Part shown: positions 41,549 through 49,850 of the stretch, one piece after another
Layout of the letters: each line of letters opens with the position of its first letter
Position numbering within the stretch: the first letter of the stretch is position 1
Source of the DNA: Albimonas donghaensis
Lineage (GTDB): Bacteria > Pseudomonadota > Alphaproteobacteria > Rhodobacterales > Rhodobacteraceae
Length of the DNA: 64,000 nucleotides
Assembly: GCF_900106695.1 (NCBI RefSeq)
Contig: NZ_FNMZ01000001.1
Coordinates: forward strand, 868,001 to 932,000
Reading direction: 5' to 3'
The notes under the pieces: generated by a model
Database searches by the model: none
What the model saw: only the letters and a program-made list of their open reading frames with translations
Told to the model about the DNA's origin: nothing
Position numbers and translations under genes: made by a program

Positions 41549-41892
41549 GGCGAGGTCACGGCGAGCGGCGCGTCGCAACGACGGGTCAACGCCCGCCCGG
41601 CGCGCATGGTGTTGAGCGCGAGGCGATTGGCGAGGGCGTCGGTTTCAGCGGCCATGGGCCTGGCGTCGAGATCGGCCGGGGTCGGCGCCGGTTCAAGGAC
41701 GCGCGCGGGGCTGGGCGCGTCCTCGGCGCCGTGTCGAGTGATGCGCGGGGCCGCCGAGGTTCGCGGGGCGCGAAAGAATCGCGCCGCAGGAGCGAGGCCG
41801 CGTCTGGCCGGACGGGAATCGAAAACGGCCGCGGCGTGCGCCGCGGCCGTTTCCTGTCCGTTGCGTCGGGCCCGCCGAGACGGGCGCGCCGA
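41549..41892. other. Gene-poor stretch between the IS and rplI
   Basis: 344 bases. It holds the rplI-side terminator (41822-41853). On the minus strand an open frame reads through APRITRHGAEDAPSP to LAVTSP and stops at TAG exactly in the IS target site; its only ATG (41655) would give 36 residues. It resembles nothing I know and may be a gene remnant or chance. Confidence 0.35.
41822..41853 (-). terminator. Intrinsic terminator of the rpsF-rpsR-rplI operon
   Basis: 14-bp stem AAACGGCCGCGGCG / CGCCGCGGCCGTTT with a tiny loop; on the minus strand it ends in GTTTTC. It lies 40 bases after the rplI stop. Confidence 0.85.
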
Positions 41893-42501
41893 TCAGCGGA
41901 GCTCTTCGTCCTCTTCGTCGCCGCGGGGATCGGAGAGAAGGCCTTCGCCCTCCTCTTCGTCCTCGAACAGCTCCTGGATGTCGAATTCGGCCGCCGCGTC
42001 CTCTTCGGCGCGGGCGTCCTGGATCGACTTGCCGGAGGCCTGAAGCTCGGCTTCCTCAGCGGACCGCGCGACGTTGATCGCGATGGTCGCCGAGACTTCG
42101 GGGTGCAGCACGACGCGGATGTCGTGGATGCCCAGCTCCTTCACCGGCTTGTCCAGCGACACCTGCCGCTTGTCCACCGAGAAGCCGCCCGCCGTCGAGG
42201 CTTCGGCCACGTCCCGCGGGGTCACGGAGCCGTAGAGGGCCCCCATGTCCGACGCGGAGCGGATGATCACGAAGCTCTGGCCGTCGAGCTTGTCGGCGAC
42301 GGTCTGCGCCTCCGCCTTCAGCTCGAGGTTGCGGGCTTCGAGCTGAGCGCGCTCGGCTTCGAAGCGGGAGATGTTGACCTTCGTGGCCCGCAGGGCCTTG
42401 CCCTGGGGCAGAAGGAAATTGCGCGCGAAGCCGGGCTTGACGTTGACCACGTCGCCCATCTGGCCGAGCTTCTCGACGCGTTCCAGAAGAACCACTTCCA
42501 T
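41893..42501 (-). CDS. rplI: 50S ribosomal protein L9
   Basis: 202 residues. L9 binds 23S rRNA near the L1 stalk. The N-domain is standard ([34 protein letters not shown]), the long connecting helix follows, and the C-domain ends near residue 150. About 50 extra residues form an acidic tail ([18 protein letters not shown] and onward) not found in the ~149-residue E. coli protein; similar tails occur in related Alphaproteobacteria. Last gene of rpsF-rpsR-rplI. Confidence 0.95.
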   Translation of the reverse strand: MEVVLLERVEKLGQMGDVVNVKPGFARNFLLPQGKALRATKVNISRFEAERAQLEARNLELKAEAQTVADKLDGQSFVIIRSASDMGALYGSVTPRDVAEASTAGGFSVDKRQVSLDKPVKELGIHDIRVVLHPEVSATIAINVARSAEEAELQASGKSIQDARAEEDAAAEFDIQELFEDEEEGEGLLSDPRGDEEDEELR

Positions 42502-42514
42502 CTGTCAGTGCTCC

Positions 42515-42742
42515 TCAGCTGATCGCGTAGGGGAGCAGGGCGAGGAAACGGGCGCGCTTGATGGCGCGCGCGAGTTCGCGCTGCTTCTTGGAGGAAACCG
42601 CGGTGATGCGGGAGGGGACGATCTTGCCGCGCTCGGAGATGTAGCGCTGCAGGAGCTTGACGTCCTTGTAGTCGATCTTCGGCGCGTTCTCGCCGGAGAA
42701 CGGGCAGGTCTTGCGACGGCGGAAGAAGGGCTTGCGAGCCAT
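42515..42742 (-). CDS. rpsR: 30S ribosomal protein S18
   Basis: 75 residues, normal length. S18 binds 16S rRNA together with S6 in the platform of the small subunit. Recognised from [37 protein letters not shown] and the C-terminal [15 protein letters not shown]. It lies 18 bases after rpsF and 13 before rplI in the usual order. Confidence 0.97.
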   Translation of the reverse strand: MARKPFFRRRKTCPFSGENAPKIDYKDVKLLQRYISERGKIVPSRITAVSSKKQRELARAIKRARFLALLPYAIS

Positions 42743-42760
42743 TGTGCGGTCCTTTCCCTA

Positions 42761-43180
42761 TCAGTCGCGCGGACGGCGTTCGCCGCGATCGCGGTCGCCG
42801 AAACGCGGGCGATCGCCACGGTCACGGCCGCCACGGCCGCCGCGGTCATCGCGGGAAGCCTTGGCCTGGAGGACGGCGGAGGGGCCTTCCTCATGAGCTT
42901 CGACCTTCACGGTCATGACGCGCAGGACGTCGTCATGCAGGCGCATCAGACGCTCCATCTCCTGGACCGCGGCAGCCGGGCTGTCGGTCTTGAGATAGGC
43001 GTAGTGCCCCTTGCGGTTCTTGTTGATCTTGTAGGCCATCGTGCGGACGCCCCAGTACTCGGAGCCCTGGACGTCGCCGCCGTTGTCCTTGAGGATCTGG
43101 CCGAAATGCTCGATGAGCCCCTCGGCCTGCGCGTTGGAAAGATCCTGACGCGCGATGAAGACGTGCTCGTAAAGAGCCAT
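42761..43180 (-). CDS. rpsF: 30S ribosomal protein S6
   Basis: 139 residues from ATG 43180, which follows AGGTGAACCG; an in-frame ATG at 43195 has no such site. Fold residues include MALYEHVFIARQDLS and VRTMAYKINKNRKGHYAYL. The last ~35 residues are an Arg/Gly/Asp-rich tail (GGRGGRDRGDRPRFGDRDRG), common in Rhodobacterales S6. Divergent from fabD over a 257-base gap that must hold both promoters; no clear boxes were seen there. Confidence 0.95.
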   Translation of the reverse strand: MALYEHVFIARQDLSNAQAEGLIEHFGQILKDNGGDVQGSEYWGVRTMAYKINKNRKGHYAYLKTDSPAAAVQEMERLMRLHDDVLRVMTVKVEAHEEGPSAVLQAKASRDDRGGRGGRDRGDRPRFGDRDRGERRPRD

Positions 43181-43437
43181 CGGTTCACCTGCCATGTTCG
43201 GTGCGCTTCACCATGCGGAGGCGATCCCTTCCGAAGCCCGCATACGAGAGGCGCCCTGGTCATCCTTTTTCGGAAGGTCGCGGGCCTATGCCGCATATGC
43301 CGGCGGAAAGCAAGGGCGGAGGGGGTTCGGCGGTCGGGGTCCGGGCCGCGCGGAACCGGCCGCTGACCTCCGGGCAGGTTGCGGGGCCGGGGCGTGAAAG
43401 GTAAAGCGGGCCGAACCGACGCAGGGAGGGACAGTTC

Positions 43438-44379
43438 GTGCGCGCATTCCTATTTCCGGGCCAGGGCGCCCAGTCCGTGGGCATGGGCAAGGCCTTCGCC
43501 GACGCCTATCCGGCCGCGAAAGCGGTGTTCGAGGAGGTCGACGACGCGCTGGGCGAGAAGCTGAGCGCGCTGATCTGGGATGGCCCCGCCGAGGAGCTGA
43601 CCCTGACCGCCAACACCCAGCCGGCGTTGATGGCGACCTCGCTGGCCGCGTTCCGGGCGCTGGAAGCCGAGGGGGTGAGCATCTCCGACGCCTCCTATGT
43701 GGCGGGGCATTCGCTGGGCGAGTATTCGGCGCTGTGCGCGGCGGGCTCGATCGGCGTGGGCGAGGCGGCGAAGCTGCTGCGCCTGCGCGGCCAGGCCATG
43801 CAGGCCGCCTGCGCGCCGGGCGTGGGCGCCATGGCCGCGCTGCTGGGGCTGGGGCTCGCCGATGCGCAGAAGGCCGCCGCGGAGGCCGCCCAGGGCGAGA
43901 TCTGCGAGGCGGCCAACGACAACGAGCCGACGCAGGTGGTGATTTCCGGCCACAAGGCCGCGGTCGAGCGCTGCGGCGAGATCGCCAAGGCCATGGGCGC
44001 CAAGCGGGCGATGATGCTGCCGGTGAGCGCGCCGTTCCACTGCGCGCTGATGCAGCCCGCAGCGGATGCGATGGCCGAGGCGCTCGCGGGGGTGGAGATC
44101 AAGGCGCCGGCGGTCCCCGTCGTCTCCAACGTGAAATGCGAGGGGGTCACCGACCCCGAGGAGATCCGCAAGCTGCTGGTCGCCCAGGTCACGGGCGCGG
44201 TGCGCTGGCGCGAAGGCGTGCTGTGGATGGCCTCGCAGGGCGTGACCGAGCTGGTCGAGATCGGCGCGGGCAAGGTGCTGTGCGGGCTTGCGCGGCGCAT
44301 CGACAAGAGCCTGGGCGCCAAGGCGGTGAACGGGCCCGACGACGCGAAGGCGGTCGCGGCCGCGATGGGAGAAGCGTGA
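43438..44379 (+). CDS. fabD: Malonyl-CoA:ACP transacylase
   Basis: 313 residues. FabD loads malonyl groups on ACP for fatty-acid synthesis. The nucleophile Ser92 is in VAGHSLGEYSAL; FPGQGAQSVGMG near the start and SAPFHCALM in the last third (catalytic His) are family marks. It starts with GTG 43438 behind AGGGAGGGACAGTTC. The stop overlaps the fabG start (TGATG). Confidence 0.95.
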   Translation: MRAFLFPGQGAQSVGMGKAFADAYPAAKAVFEEVDDALGEKLSALIWDGPAEELTLTANTQPALMATSLAAFRALEAEGVSISDASYVAGHSLGEYSALCAAGSIGVGEAAKLLRLRGQAMQAACAPGVGAMAALLGLGLADAQKAAAEAAQGEICEAANDNEPTQVVISGHKAAVERCGEIAKAMGAKRAMMLPVSAPFHCALMQPAADAMAEALAGVEIKAPAVPVVSNVKCEGVTDPEEIRKLLVAQVTGAVRWREGVLWMASQGVTELVEIGAGKVLCGLARRIDKSLGAKAVNGPDDAKAVAAAMGEA

Positions 44380-45116
44380 TGTTCGATCTTACCGGCAAGA
44401 GGGCGCTGATCACCGGCGCCTCGGGCGGCATCGGGGGCGAGATCGCCCGCGTCCTGCATGGGCAGGGGGCGACCGTGGCGCTCTCCGGCACGCGGGTCGA
44501 GCCGCTGGCGGAACTGGCCGACAGCCTGGGCGACCGGGCGCATGTGACGCCGTGCGACCTGGGCGACGCGGCCTCGGTCGAGGCGCTGCCCAAGACGGCG
44601 GCCGAGGCTATGGGCGGGATCGATATCCTGGTCAACAACGCCGGCGTGACCCGCGACCAGCTTTTCATGCGCATGTCCGACGAGGACTGGGACACCGTGC
44701 TCCGGGTCAACCTGACGGCGGCCTTCCGGCTGTCGCGCGGGGTGATGCGCGGCATGATGAAGGCGCGCTGGGGGCGGATCGTCTCGGTGACTTCGGTGGT
44801 CGGCGTGACCGGCAATCCGGGGCAGGGCAACTACGCCGCCTCCAAGGCCGGGCTGATCGGCATGTCCAAGAGCCTCGCGGCCGAAGTCGCCAGCCGCGGG
44901 ATTACCGTGAATTGCGTGGCCCCGGGCTTCATCTCCACCGCCATGACCGACAAGCTGCCGGACGCGCAGAAGGAGAAGCTGCTGGGCGCGATCCCGGCCG
45001 GGCGGATGGGCGACGCGAACGAGATCGCGGCCTCGGTCGCCTTCCTGGCCTCGCCTGAAGCGAGCTACGTCACCGGCGCGACGTTGCACGTCAACGGCGG
45101 AATGGCCATGATCTGA
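44379..45116 (+). CDS. fabG: 3-oxoacyl-ACP reductase
   Basis: 245 residues. FabG reduces beta-ketoacyl-ACP with NADPH. Rossmann motif TGASGGIG near residue 13, NNAGVTRDQLFMRM, catalytic Tyr152 and Lys156 in GNYAASKAGLIGM, and the C-terminal GMAMI end are all typical. ATG 44379 shares bases with the fabD stop, so the two are translationally coupled. Confidence 0.96.
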   Translation: MFDLTGKRALITGASGGIGGEIARVLHGQGATVALSGTRVEPLAELADSLGDRAHVTPCDLGDAASVEALPKTAAEAMGGIDILVNNAGVTRDQLFMRMSDEDWDTVLRVNLTAAFRLSRGVMRGMMKARWGRIVSVTSVVGVTGNPGQGNYAASKAGLIGMSKSLAAEVASRGITVNCVAPGFISTAMTDKLPDAQKEKLLGAIPAGRMGDANEIAASVAFLASPEASYVTGATLHVNGGMAMI

Positions 45117-45153
45117 ACAGCGGCGACGGGGGGCGGTCGCGAGGATTTCGCGG

Positions 45154-45181
45154 TTGCCACCCTTCGCCCCTGTGATATAGG
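45154..45181 (+). promoter_or_regulatory. Candidate promoter of acpP
   Basis: TTGCCA and TATAGG separated by 16 bases, ending about 113 bases before the acpP start. It lets acpP be expressed more strongly than the upstream fabDG genes, as is common for this abundant protein. Confidence 0.5.
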
Positions 45182-45294
45182 CCGGCTTCACGCGGCGGGC
45201 CGAAACCGCGTCGCGGCCGGGACTGGCCGACGGCCCCCGAGAACAAATAACGGCAAGCGGCCAGAGCGGCCTGCGAAGAGTGAGGAGCACTCGC

Positions 45295-45534
45295 ATGAGC
45301 GACATTTCGGATCGTGTGAAGAAGATCGTCGTCGAGCACCTGTCCGTCGAAGAGGACAAGGTGACCGAGAGCGCGAGCTTTATCGACGACCTGGGCGCGG
45401 ACTCGCTGGACACCGTCGAGCTTGTCATGGCGTTCGAGGAGGAGTTCGGGATCGAGATCCCCGACGACGCCGCCGAGACGATCCAGACCGTCGGCGACGC
45501 GGTGAAGTTCATCACCGAGAATTCCGAGGGCTGA
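45295..45534 (+). CDS. acpP: Acyl carrier protein
   Basis: 79 residues, very acidic. The phosphopantetheine attachment site is Ser37 in [11 protein letters not shown]. It carries growing acyl chains for fatty-acid and lipid synthesis. ATG 45295 follows TGAGGAGCACTCGC; a further in-frame ATG 15 bases upstream is not needed. Sits between fabG and fabF. Confidence 0.97.
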   Translation: MSDISDRVKKIVVEHLSVEEDKVTESASFIDDLGADSLDTVELVMAFEEEFGIEIPDDAAETIQTVGDAVKFITENSEG

Positions 45535-45604
45535 GCCCCGCCCCCCCGCGTCTGCGCCGCGCCGCCCGAATGAACGGGCGCGCGCGGGCGTGATGGCGCT
45601 CGGG

Positions 45605-45633
45605 TTGCAGAGTTTGGGGGGCGCGGCTAGGGT
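45605..45633 (+). promoter_or_regulatory. Weak candidate promoter of fabF
   Basis: TTGCAG and TAGGGT with 17-base spacing, 36 bases before the fabF start. The -10 match is poor. Confidence 0.3.
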
Positions 45634-45669
45634 CGCGCCCGTACAGGACACAAGAAACGGAGCGAGCGC

Positions 45670-46932
45670 GTGAGGCGGGTCGTCGTCACCGGCATGGGAT
45701 TGCTGACTCCGCTGGCTTGCGGAGTCGAGGAAACCTGGTCGAGGCTGCTGGACGGGAAGTCCGGCGCCGGAAAGATCAAGCATTTCGATGCGTCGCATCT
45801 GCCCTGTCAGATCGCCTGCGAGATTCCGCTGGGCGACGGCACGGACGGAACCTTCAACCCCGATGACTGGGTGCCGGCCAAGGACCGCCGCAAGGTGGAC
45901 CGGTTCATCACCTATGCTCTGACCGCCGCCGAGCAGGCGGTGAAGGATTCGGGCTGGGTTCCGGAGACCGACGAGGACGCCGAACGAACCGGCGTGCTGA
46001 TCGGCTCAGGCATCGGCGGCGTGGAATCCATCGCCGAAGCCGCGATCACCCTGAAGGAGAAGGGACCGCGCCGCGTGTCGCCGTTCTTCATTCCGGGCGC
46101 GCTGATCAACCTGTGCTCCGGCCAGGTGTCGATCAAATACGGCTTCAAGGGCCCGAACCACGCGGTCGTGACCGCCTGTTCGACCGGCGCGCACGCCATT
46201 GGCGACGCGGCCCGGCTGATCATGCTGGGCGACGCCGACGTGATGGTCGCCGGCGGGGCGGAGAGCCCGGTCTGCGAAATCGGCGTGGTGGGCTTCTGCG
46301 CGTGCAAGGCGCTGTCCACCTCCTACAACGATGCGCCCGAGAAGGGCTCGCGTCCCTATGACAAGGACCGCGACGGGTTCGTCATGGGCGAAGGCGCCGG
46401 GATCGTGGTGCTCGAGGAATACGAGCACGCCAAGGCCCGCGGCGCGAAGATCTACGCCGAAGTGCTGGGCTACGGCCTGTCGGGCGACGCCTATCACATC
46501 ACCTCGCCGGCGCCGGACGGGGACGGGGGCTTCCGCTCCATGTCCGCGGCGCTGCGCAACGCCGGGCTGACCGCCGACGATATCGATTACGTCAACGCTC
46601 ACGGCACCTCGACCCCGCTGGGCGACGAGATCGAGCTGGGCGCGGTGACGCGTCTGCTGGGCGACCACGCCTCCAACGTGACCATGAGCTCGACCAAGTC
46701 GGCGATCGGTCACCTGCTGGGCGCGGCCGGTGCGGTGGAGGCGATTTTCTGCGCGCTGGCGATCCGCGATCAGGTCGCGCCGCCGACGCTGAACCTCGAC
46801 AACCCTTCGGTCGAATCCGAGATCGACCTCGCCCCCGGCAAGGCCGTGAAGCGGGAGATCAAGGTGGCCCTTTCCAACTCGTTCGGGTTCGGGGGGACCA
46901 ACGCCTCGCTGATCCTCGGCAAGGTGGATTGA
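45670..46932 (+). CDS. fabF: 3-oxoacyl-ACP synthase II
   Basis: 420 residues. FabF elongates acyl-ACP by condensation with malonyl-ACP. The nucleophile Cys170 is in VTACSTGAHAIG; the two catalytic histidines are in NAHGTSTPLGD and SAIGHLLGAAGAVE; the C-terminus has SFGFGGTNASLIL. It starts at GTG 45670 behind CGGAGCGAGCGC. mltG follows 10 bases after the stop. Confidence 0.96.
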   Translation: MRRVVVTGMGLLTPLACGVEETWSRLLDGKSGAGKIKHFDASHLPCQIACEIPLGDGTDGTFNPDDWVPAKDRRKVDRFITYALTAAEQAVKDSGWVPETDEDAERTGVLIGSGIGGVESIAEAAITLKEKGPRRVSPFFIPGALINLCSGQVSIKYGFKGPNHAVVTACSTGAHAIGDAARLIMLGDADVMVAGGAESPVCEIGVVGFCACKALSTSYNDAPEKGSRPYDKDRDGFVMGEGAGIVVLEEYEHAKARGAKIYAEVLGYGLSGDAYHITSPAPDGDGGFRSMSAALRNAGLTADDIDYVNAHGTSTPLGDEIELGAVTRLLGDHASNVTMSSTKSAIGHLLGAAGAVEAIFCALAIRDQVAPPTLNLDNPSVESEIDLAPGKAVKREIKVALSNSFGFGGTNASLILGKVD

Positions 46933-46942
46933 GGGCGCATTC

Positions 46943-47941
46943 ATGCGCCATCTGGCGGCCAACGCGCTGACGATCCTGATCGTTCTGGGCATCGCGCTTG
47001 CGGGCGTGATCGCCTGGGGCGTGAACCAGTACCGGGCCGAGGGCCCGCTGACCGAGCCCACCGAAATCTCCATCCCCCGCGGCACGAGCCTGCCGCGGGC
47101 GGCGGAGATTCTGGCGGAGGCCGGTGCGATTTCGGATCCGCGCATCTTCCGGCTCGGCGCCCGCTACAGCGAGATGCAGTCGAGAATCCAGGCCGGGGAG
47201 TTCGAGATCCCGGCCGGAAGCTCCATGGAATCTGTGCTGATCTGCCTGGTGAACCAGTCCACCTGCCGGCGCGTGGTGTACCAGATCACCGTGGTGGAGG
47301 GATCGACGTCCTGGCAGGTGGTCGAGCAGCTGAAGGCCATGGAAACGCTGACCGGCGAGATCGACGAGATCCCGCCGGAGGGTTCGCTGGCTCCCGAAAC
47401 CTACCAGGCCAATCGCGGCGATACCCGCGCCGAGATGATCCAGCGCATGCGCGACGCGCAGGACGCGATCCTGGCGGAGGCCTGGGAGAACCGGGTCGAG
47501 GGCCTGCCGATCTCCTCGCCCGATGAGGCGCTGATTCTGGCCTCGATCATCGAGAAGGAGACCGCGGTCGCCGAGGAGCGGCGGCGCGTGGCCTCGGTCT
47601 TCATCAACAGGCTCAACCGGGGGATGCGGCTGCAGACCGACCCGACGGTGATTTATGGGATCACCGAGGGGAAGGGCGTTCTGGGCCGCGGGCTGACCCG
47701 CAGCGAGTTGAACAAGCGCACCGACTGGAACACCTATCAGATCGATGGCCTGCCGCCGACGCCGATCGCCAATCCCGGCAAGGCGGCGATCGAGGCGGCG
47801 GTGAACCCGTTGGAAACTCGGGATCTGTATTTTGTGGCGGATGGCACGGGTGGGCATGCGTTCGCGGAAACGCTTGTGCAGCACACGCGCAACGTGCAGC
47901 GTTGGCGCCGGATTGAGGCGGAGCGCAAGCAAAGTCAGTGA
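46943..47941 (+). CDS. mltG: Endolytic murein transglycosylase MltG
   Basis: 332 residues, one N-terminal membrane helix (TILIVLGIALAGVIAWG) and a periplasmic YceG domain. MltG cuts nascent glycan strands and sets their length. The catalytic Glu204 lies in LASIIEKETAVAEER, followed by VFINRLNRGMRLQTDPTVIYG and PPTPIANPGKAAIEAA. It is probably co-transcribed with fabF. Immediately downstream lies the GTA leader region. Confidence 0.95.
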   Translation: MRHLAANALTILIVLGIALAGVIAWGVNQYRAEGPLTEPTEISIPRGTSLPRAAEILAEAGAISDPRIFRLGARYSEMQSRIQAGEFEIPAGSSMESVLICLVNQSTCRRVVYQITVVEGSTSWQVVEQLKAMETLTGEIDEIPPEGSLAPETYQANRGDTRAEMIQRMRDAQDAILAEAWENRVEGLPISSPDEALILASIIEKETAVAEERRRVASVFINRLNRGMRLQTDPTVIYGITEGKGVLGRGLTRSELNKRTDWNTYQIDGLPPTPIANPGKAAIEAAVNPLETRDLYFVADGTGGHAFAETLVQHTRNVQRWRRIEAERKQSQ

Positions 47942-47988
47942 CTTGCGGGATATCTCCCTTGAAGTTCGCTCAACCTTGAATTTAACTG

Positions 47989-48017
47989 TTGACCTCTGGG
48001 GCGCTCTAAGGTAGAAC
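47989..48017 (+). promoter_or_regulatory. Candidate promoter of the GTA cluster
   Basis: TTGACC and TAGAAC with a 17-base spacer, located 48 bases after the mltG stop and about 105 bases before the first GTA gene. The AT-rich stretch TTGAATTTAACTG just upstream (containing TTAAC, a CtrA half-site-like word) stands out from the GC-rich surroundings. It is the best promoter-like sequence in the 180-base gap. Confidence 0.45.
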
Positions 48018-48043
48018 TCAGGCAAGCTGGGAAAAGCAGGTCG

Positions 48044-48080
48044 AAACGGCTCCGGATCACACGATCCGGGGCCGTTTTCG
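48044..48080 (+). terminator. Intrinsic terminator in the GTA leader
   Basis: AAACGGCTCCGGATC and GATCCGGGGCCGTTT form a 15-bp stem with one G-T pair and a 4-base loop, followed by TCG after TTTT. It lies 102 bases after mltG and 42 bases before the first GTA gene. It may end the fabF-mltG transcript or attenuate GTA transcription. Confidence 0.75.
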
Positions 48081-48121
48081 CTTCGGGCGACCCGGGCCTC
48101 GTAACGGGAGGGCCCCTGGGG

Positions 48122-48517
48122 ATGACGCGTAGCGACGACTGGGAGGAGCTGACGACGGGTCAGCTGCTCCAGAAGGCCCGACGCACCTGCATGTCTGTGC
48201 AGATCACGCTCATGGCGAGGGTCGAGGCCCTCGGGTGGGCCAATGCGGATGCGGTGCAGGCGGACCTGGACGAGAGCGAGGCGGCGAAGGCCTCGGAGAT
48301 CGCAGACAAGGATCGGGCGGCGCGGCAGGACGGACTCAAGCTGCTGCAAGCCGAGATCACATCGCTTCAGAAATCGTTGGACTCCATCATGGACTGCGAG
48401 AGGAAACTTGAGCGGATCATCTCTGAACGAGCGGGACGCCGGTCGGGGGACGTCGATCTCGACGCCGCCCGGCGGGAAGTCCTGGGCGAGCTGGCTAGGC
48501 TCGCTGAGCGCGGCTGA
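48122..48517 (+). CDS. GTA g1, probable small terminase subunit
   Basis: 131 residues, strongly charged and helical. The central part (about residues 45-110, e.g. SEAAKASEIADKDRAARQD and ERKLERIISERAG) looks like a coiled coil. There is no clear enzyme motif. Position directly before the large terminase is that of RcGTA g1, which is reported to be the small terminase subunit needed for DNA packaging. ATG 48122 follows GGAGGGCCCCTGGGG. The last 110 bases overlap the likely start of the large terminase in another frame. Confidence 0.75.
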   Translation: MTRSDDWEELTTGQLLQKARRTCMSVQITLMARVEALGWANADAVQADLDESEAAKASEIADKDRAARQDGLKLLQAEITSLQKSLDSIMDCERKLERIISERAGRRSGDVDLDAARREVLGELARLAERG

Positions 48518-49790
48518 GCGGAAGGCCTTCGTCGAGGGCCTCGGCGACAACGCCGTGGCGGCCTTGCCCTGGCTTTTCGAAGTCTGGGGGATGCCGGGAC
48601 ACCAGGTTGCGCCGCCGGGAGACTGGCGGACATGGGTGGTGCTTGGCGGCCGCGGTGCGGGAAAGACGCGGGCGGGGACCGAATGGGTCCGCGCCCGGGT
48701 CGAGGGCGGCACGCCTCTGGGGAAGGGGGCGTGCCGCCGGATCGCCCTGGTGGGCGAGACGATCGACCAGGCTCGCGAGGTCATGGTCGAGGGGCCGTCG
48801 GGGTTGCGGGCGTGCTCGCCCCCCGACCGGCGCCCGGTCTACGAGGTCACCCGCAAACGTCTGGTCTGGGAGAACGGCGCCGAGGCGCGGTTGTTCTCGG
48901 CCCATGATCCGGAGGGGCTGCGGGGGCCTCAGTTCGACGGCGCCTGGAGCGACGAGCTGGCCAAGTGGCCCAAGGGGCGGGCGGCCTGGGACATGCTGCA
49001 GTTCGCGCTGCGGCTGGGCGACCGGCCCCGGCAGCTGGTGACGACGACGCCGCGGAGAAATCCGCTGCTGAAGGAGATCCTGGCGGCGCCGGATACGGTG
49101 ATGACCTCGGCGCCGACTTCGGCCAACGCGGCCAACCTGGCCAGCGAGTTCCTCGACGCGGTGAACCGCCGCTATGCGGGCAGTGCGTTGGGGCGGCAGG
49201 AGCTGGAGGGCGAACTGCTCGACGATGTCGAGGGCGCGCTGTGGAACCGGGCGCTGATCGACGGCGGCCGGGTGGCGGTTGCGCCGGAGATGTCGCGGAT
49301 CGTGGTGGCGGTGGACCCGCCGGCGACCTCCGGGCCCGACGCCGACGCCTGCGGGATCGTGGTGGCGGGGCTGGGCGGAGACGGGGTGGTCTACGTGCTG
49401 GCCGACCTGACCCTGCAGGGAGCGGCGCCGTCGGCCTGGGCGGCGCGGGCGGTGAAGGCGCTGGAGGAGTTCCAGGCCGACCGCATCGTCGCCGAAGTCA
49501 ACCAGGGCGGCGAGCTGGTCGAGACGCTGATCCGCCAGGTCGATCCGCGCACCCCCTACAAGGCGGTGCGGGCGACGCGGGGCAAGGTCACGCGGGCCGA
49601 GCCCGTGGCCGCGCTCTACGAACAGGGTCGCGTCCGGCATGCGGGAAGCTTTCCGCTGCTGGAGGACCAGATGTGCGCCTGGACCGGCGAGACCGGGCAG
49701 GGCAGCCCCGACCGCATGGATGCGCTGGTCTGGGCGGTGACGGAACTGAGCCTGGGCGCGGGATCCTCGCCTCGGGTGCGGCGGCTCTAG
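48408..49790 (+). CDS. GTA g2, large terminase subunit
   Basis: About 460 residues. The packaging ATPase has Walker A GGRGAGKTRAG near residue 90 and Walker B-like QFDGAWSDELAKW; the C-terminal RNase H-like nuclease begins at VVAVDPPATSGPDADACG and includes VAEVNQGGELV. It cuts and pumps DNA into the head. No ATG precedes the conserved region: TTG 48408 with AGAGGAAAC just upstream is the best start, though homology only becomes firm from SAAERKAFVEGL; CTG/GTG alternatives would be shorter. It overlaps g1 by 110 bases if the TTG is right. Confidence 0.88.
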   Translation: MSGSSLNERDAGRGTSISTPPGGKSWASWLGSLSAAERKAFVEGLGDNAVAALPWLFEVWGMPGHQVAPPGDWRTWVVLGGRGAGKTRAGTEWVRARVEGGTPLGKGACRRIALVGETIDQAREVMVEGPSGLRACSPPDRRPVYEVTRKRLVWENGAEARLFSAHDPEGLRGPQFDGAWSDELAKWPKGRAAWDMLQFALRLGDRPRQLVTTTPRRNPLLKEILAAPDTVMTSAPTSANAANLASEFLDAVNRRYAGSALGRQELEGELLDDVEGALWNRALIDGGRVAVAPEMSRIVVAVDPPATSGPDADACGIVVAGLGGDGVVYVLADLTLQGAAPSAWAARAVKALEEFQADRIVAEVNQGGELVETLIRQVDPRTPYKAVRATRGKVTRAEPVAALYEQGRVRHAGSFPLLEDQMCAWTGETGQGSPDRMDALVWAVTELSLGAGSSPRVRRL

Positions 49791-49850
49791 TCCGCCGACC
49801 ATGCCGCGCGGCGGCTTTTGCTGAAACCGATGAAGCAAGGGAGAAAGCCG

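Noticed and set aside
41545-41655. 36-codon minus-strand frame ending in the IS target site
   Set aside because: Too short, no ribosome-binding site and no family resemblance; mentioned only as a possible remnant.
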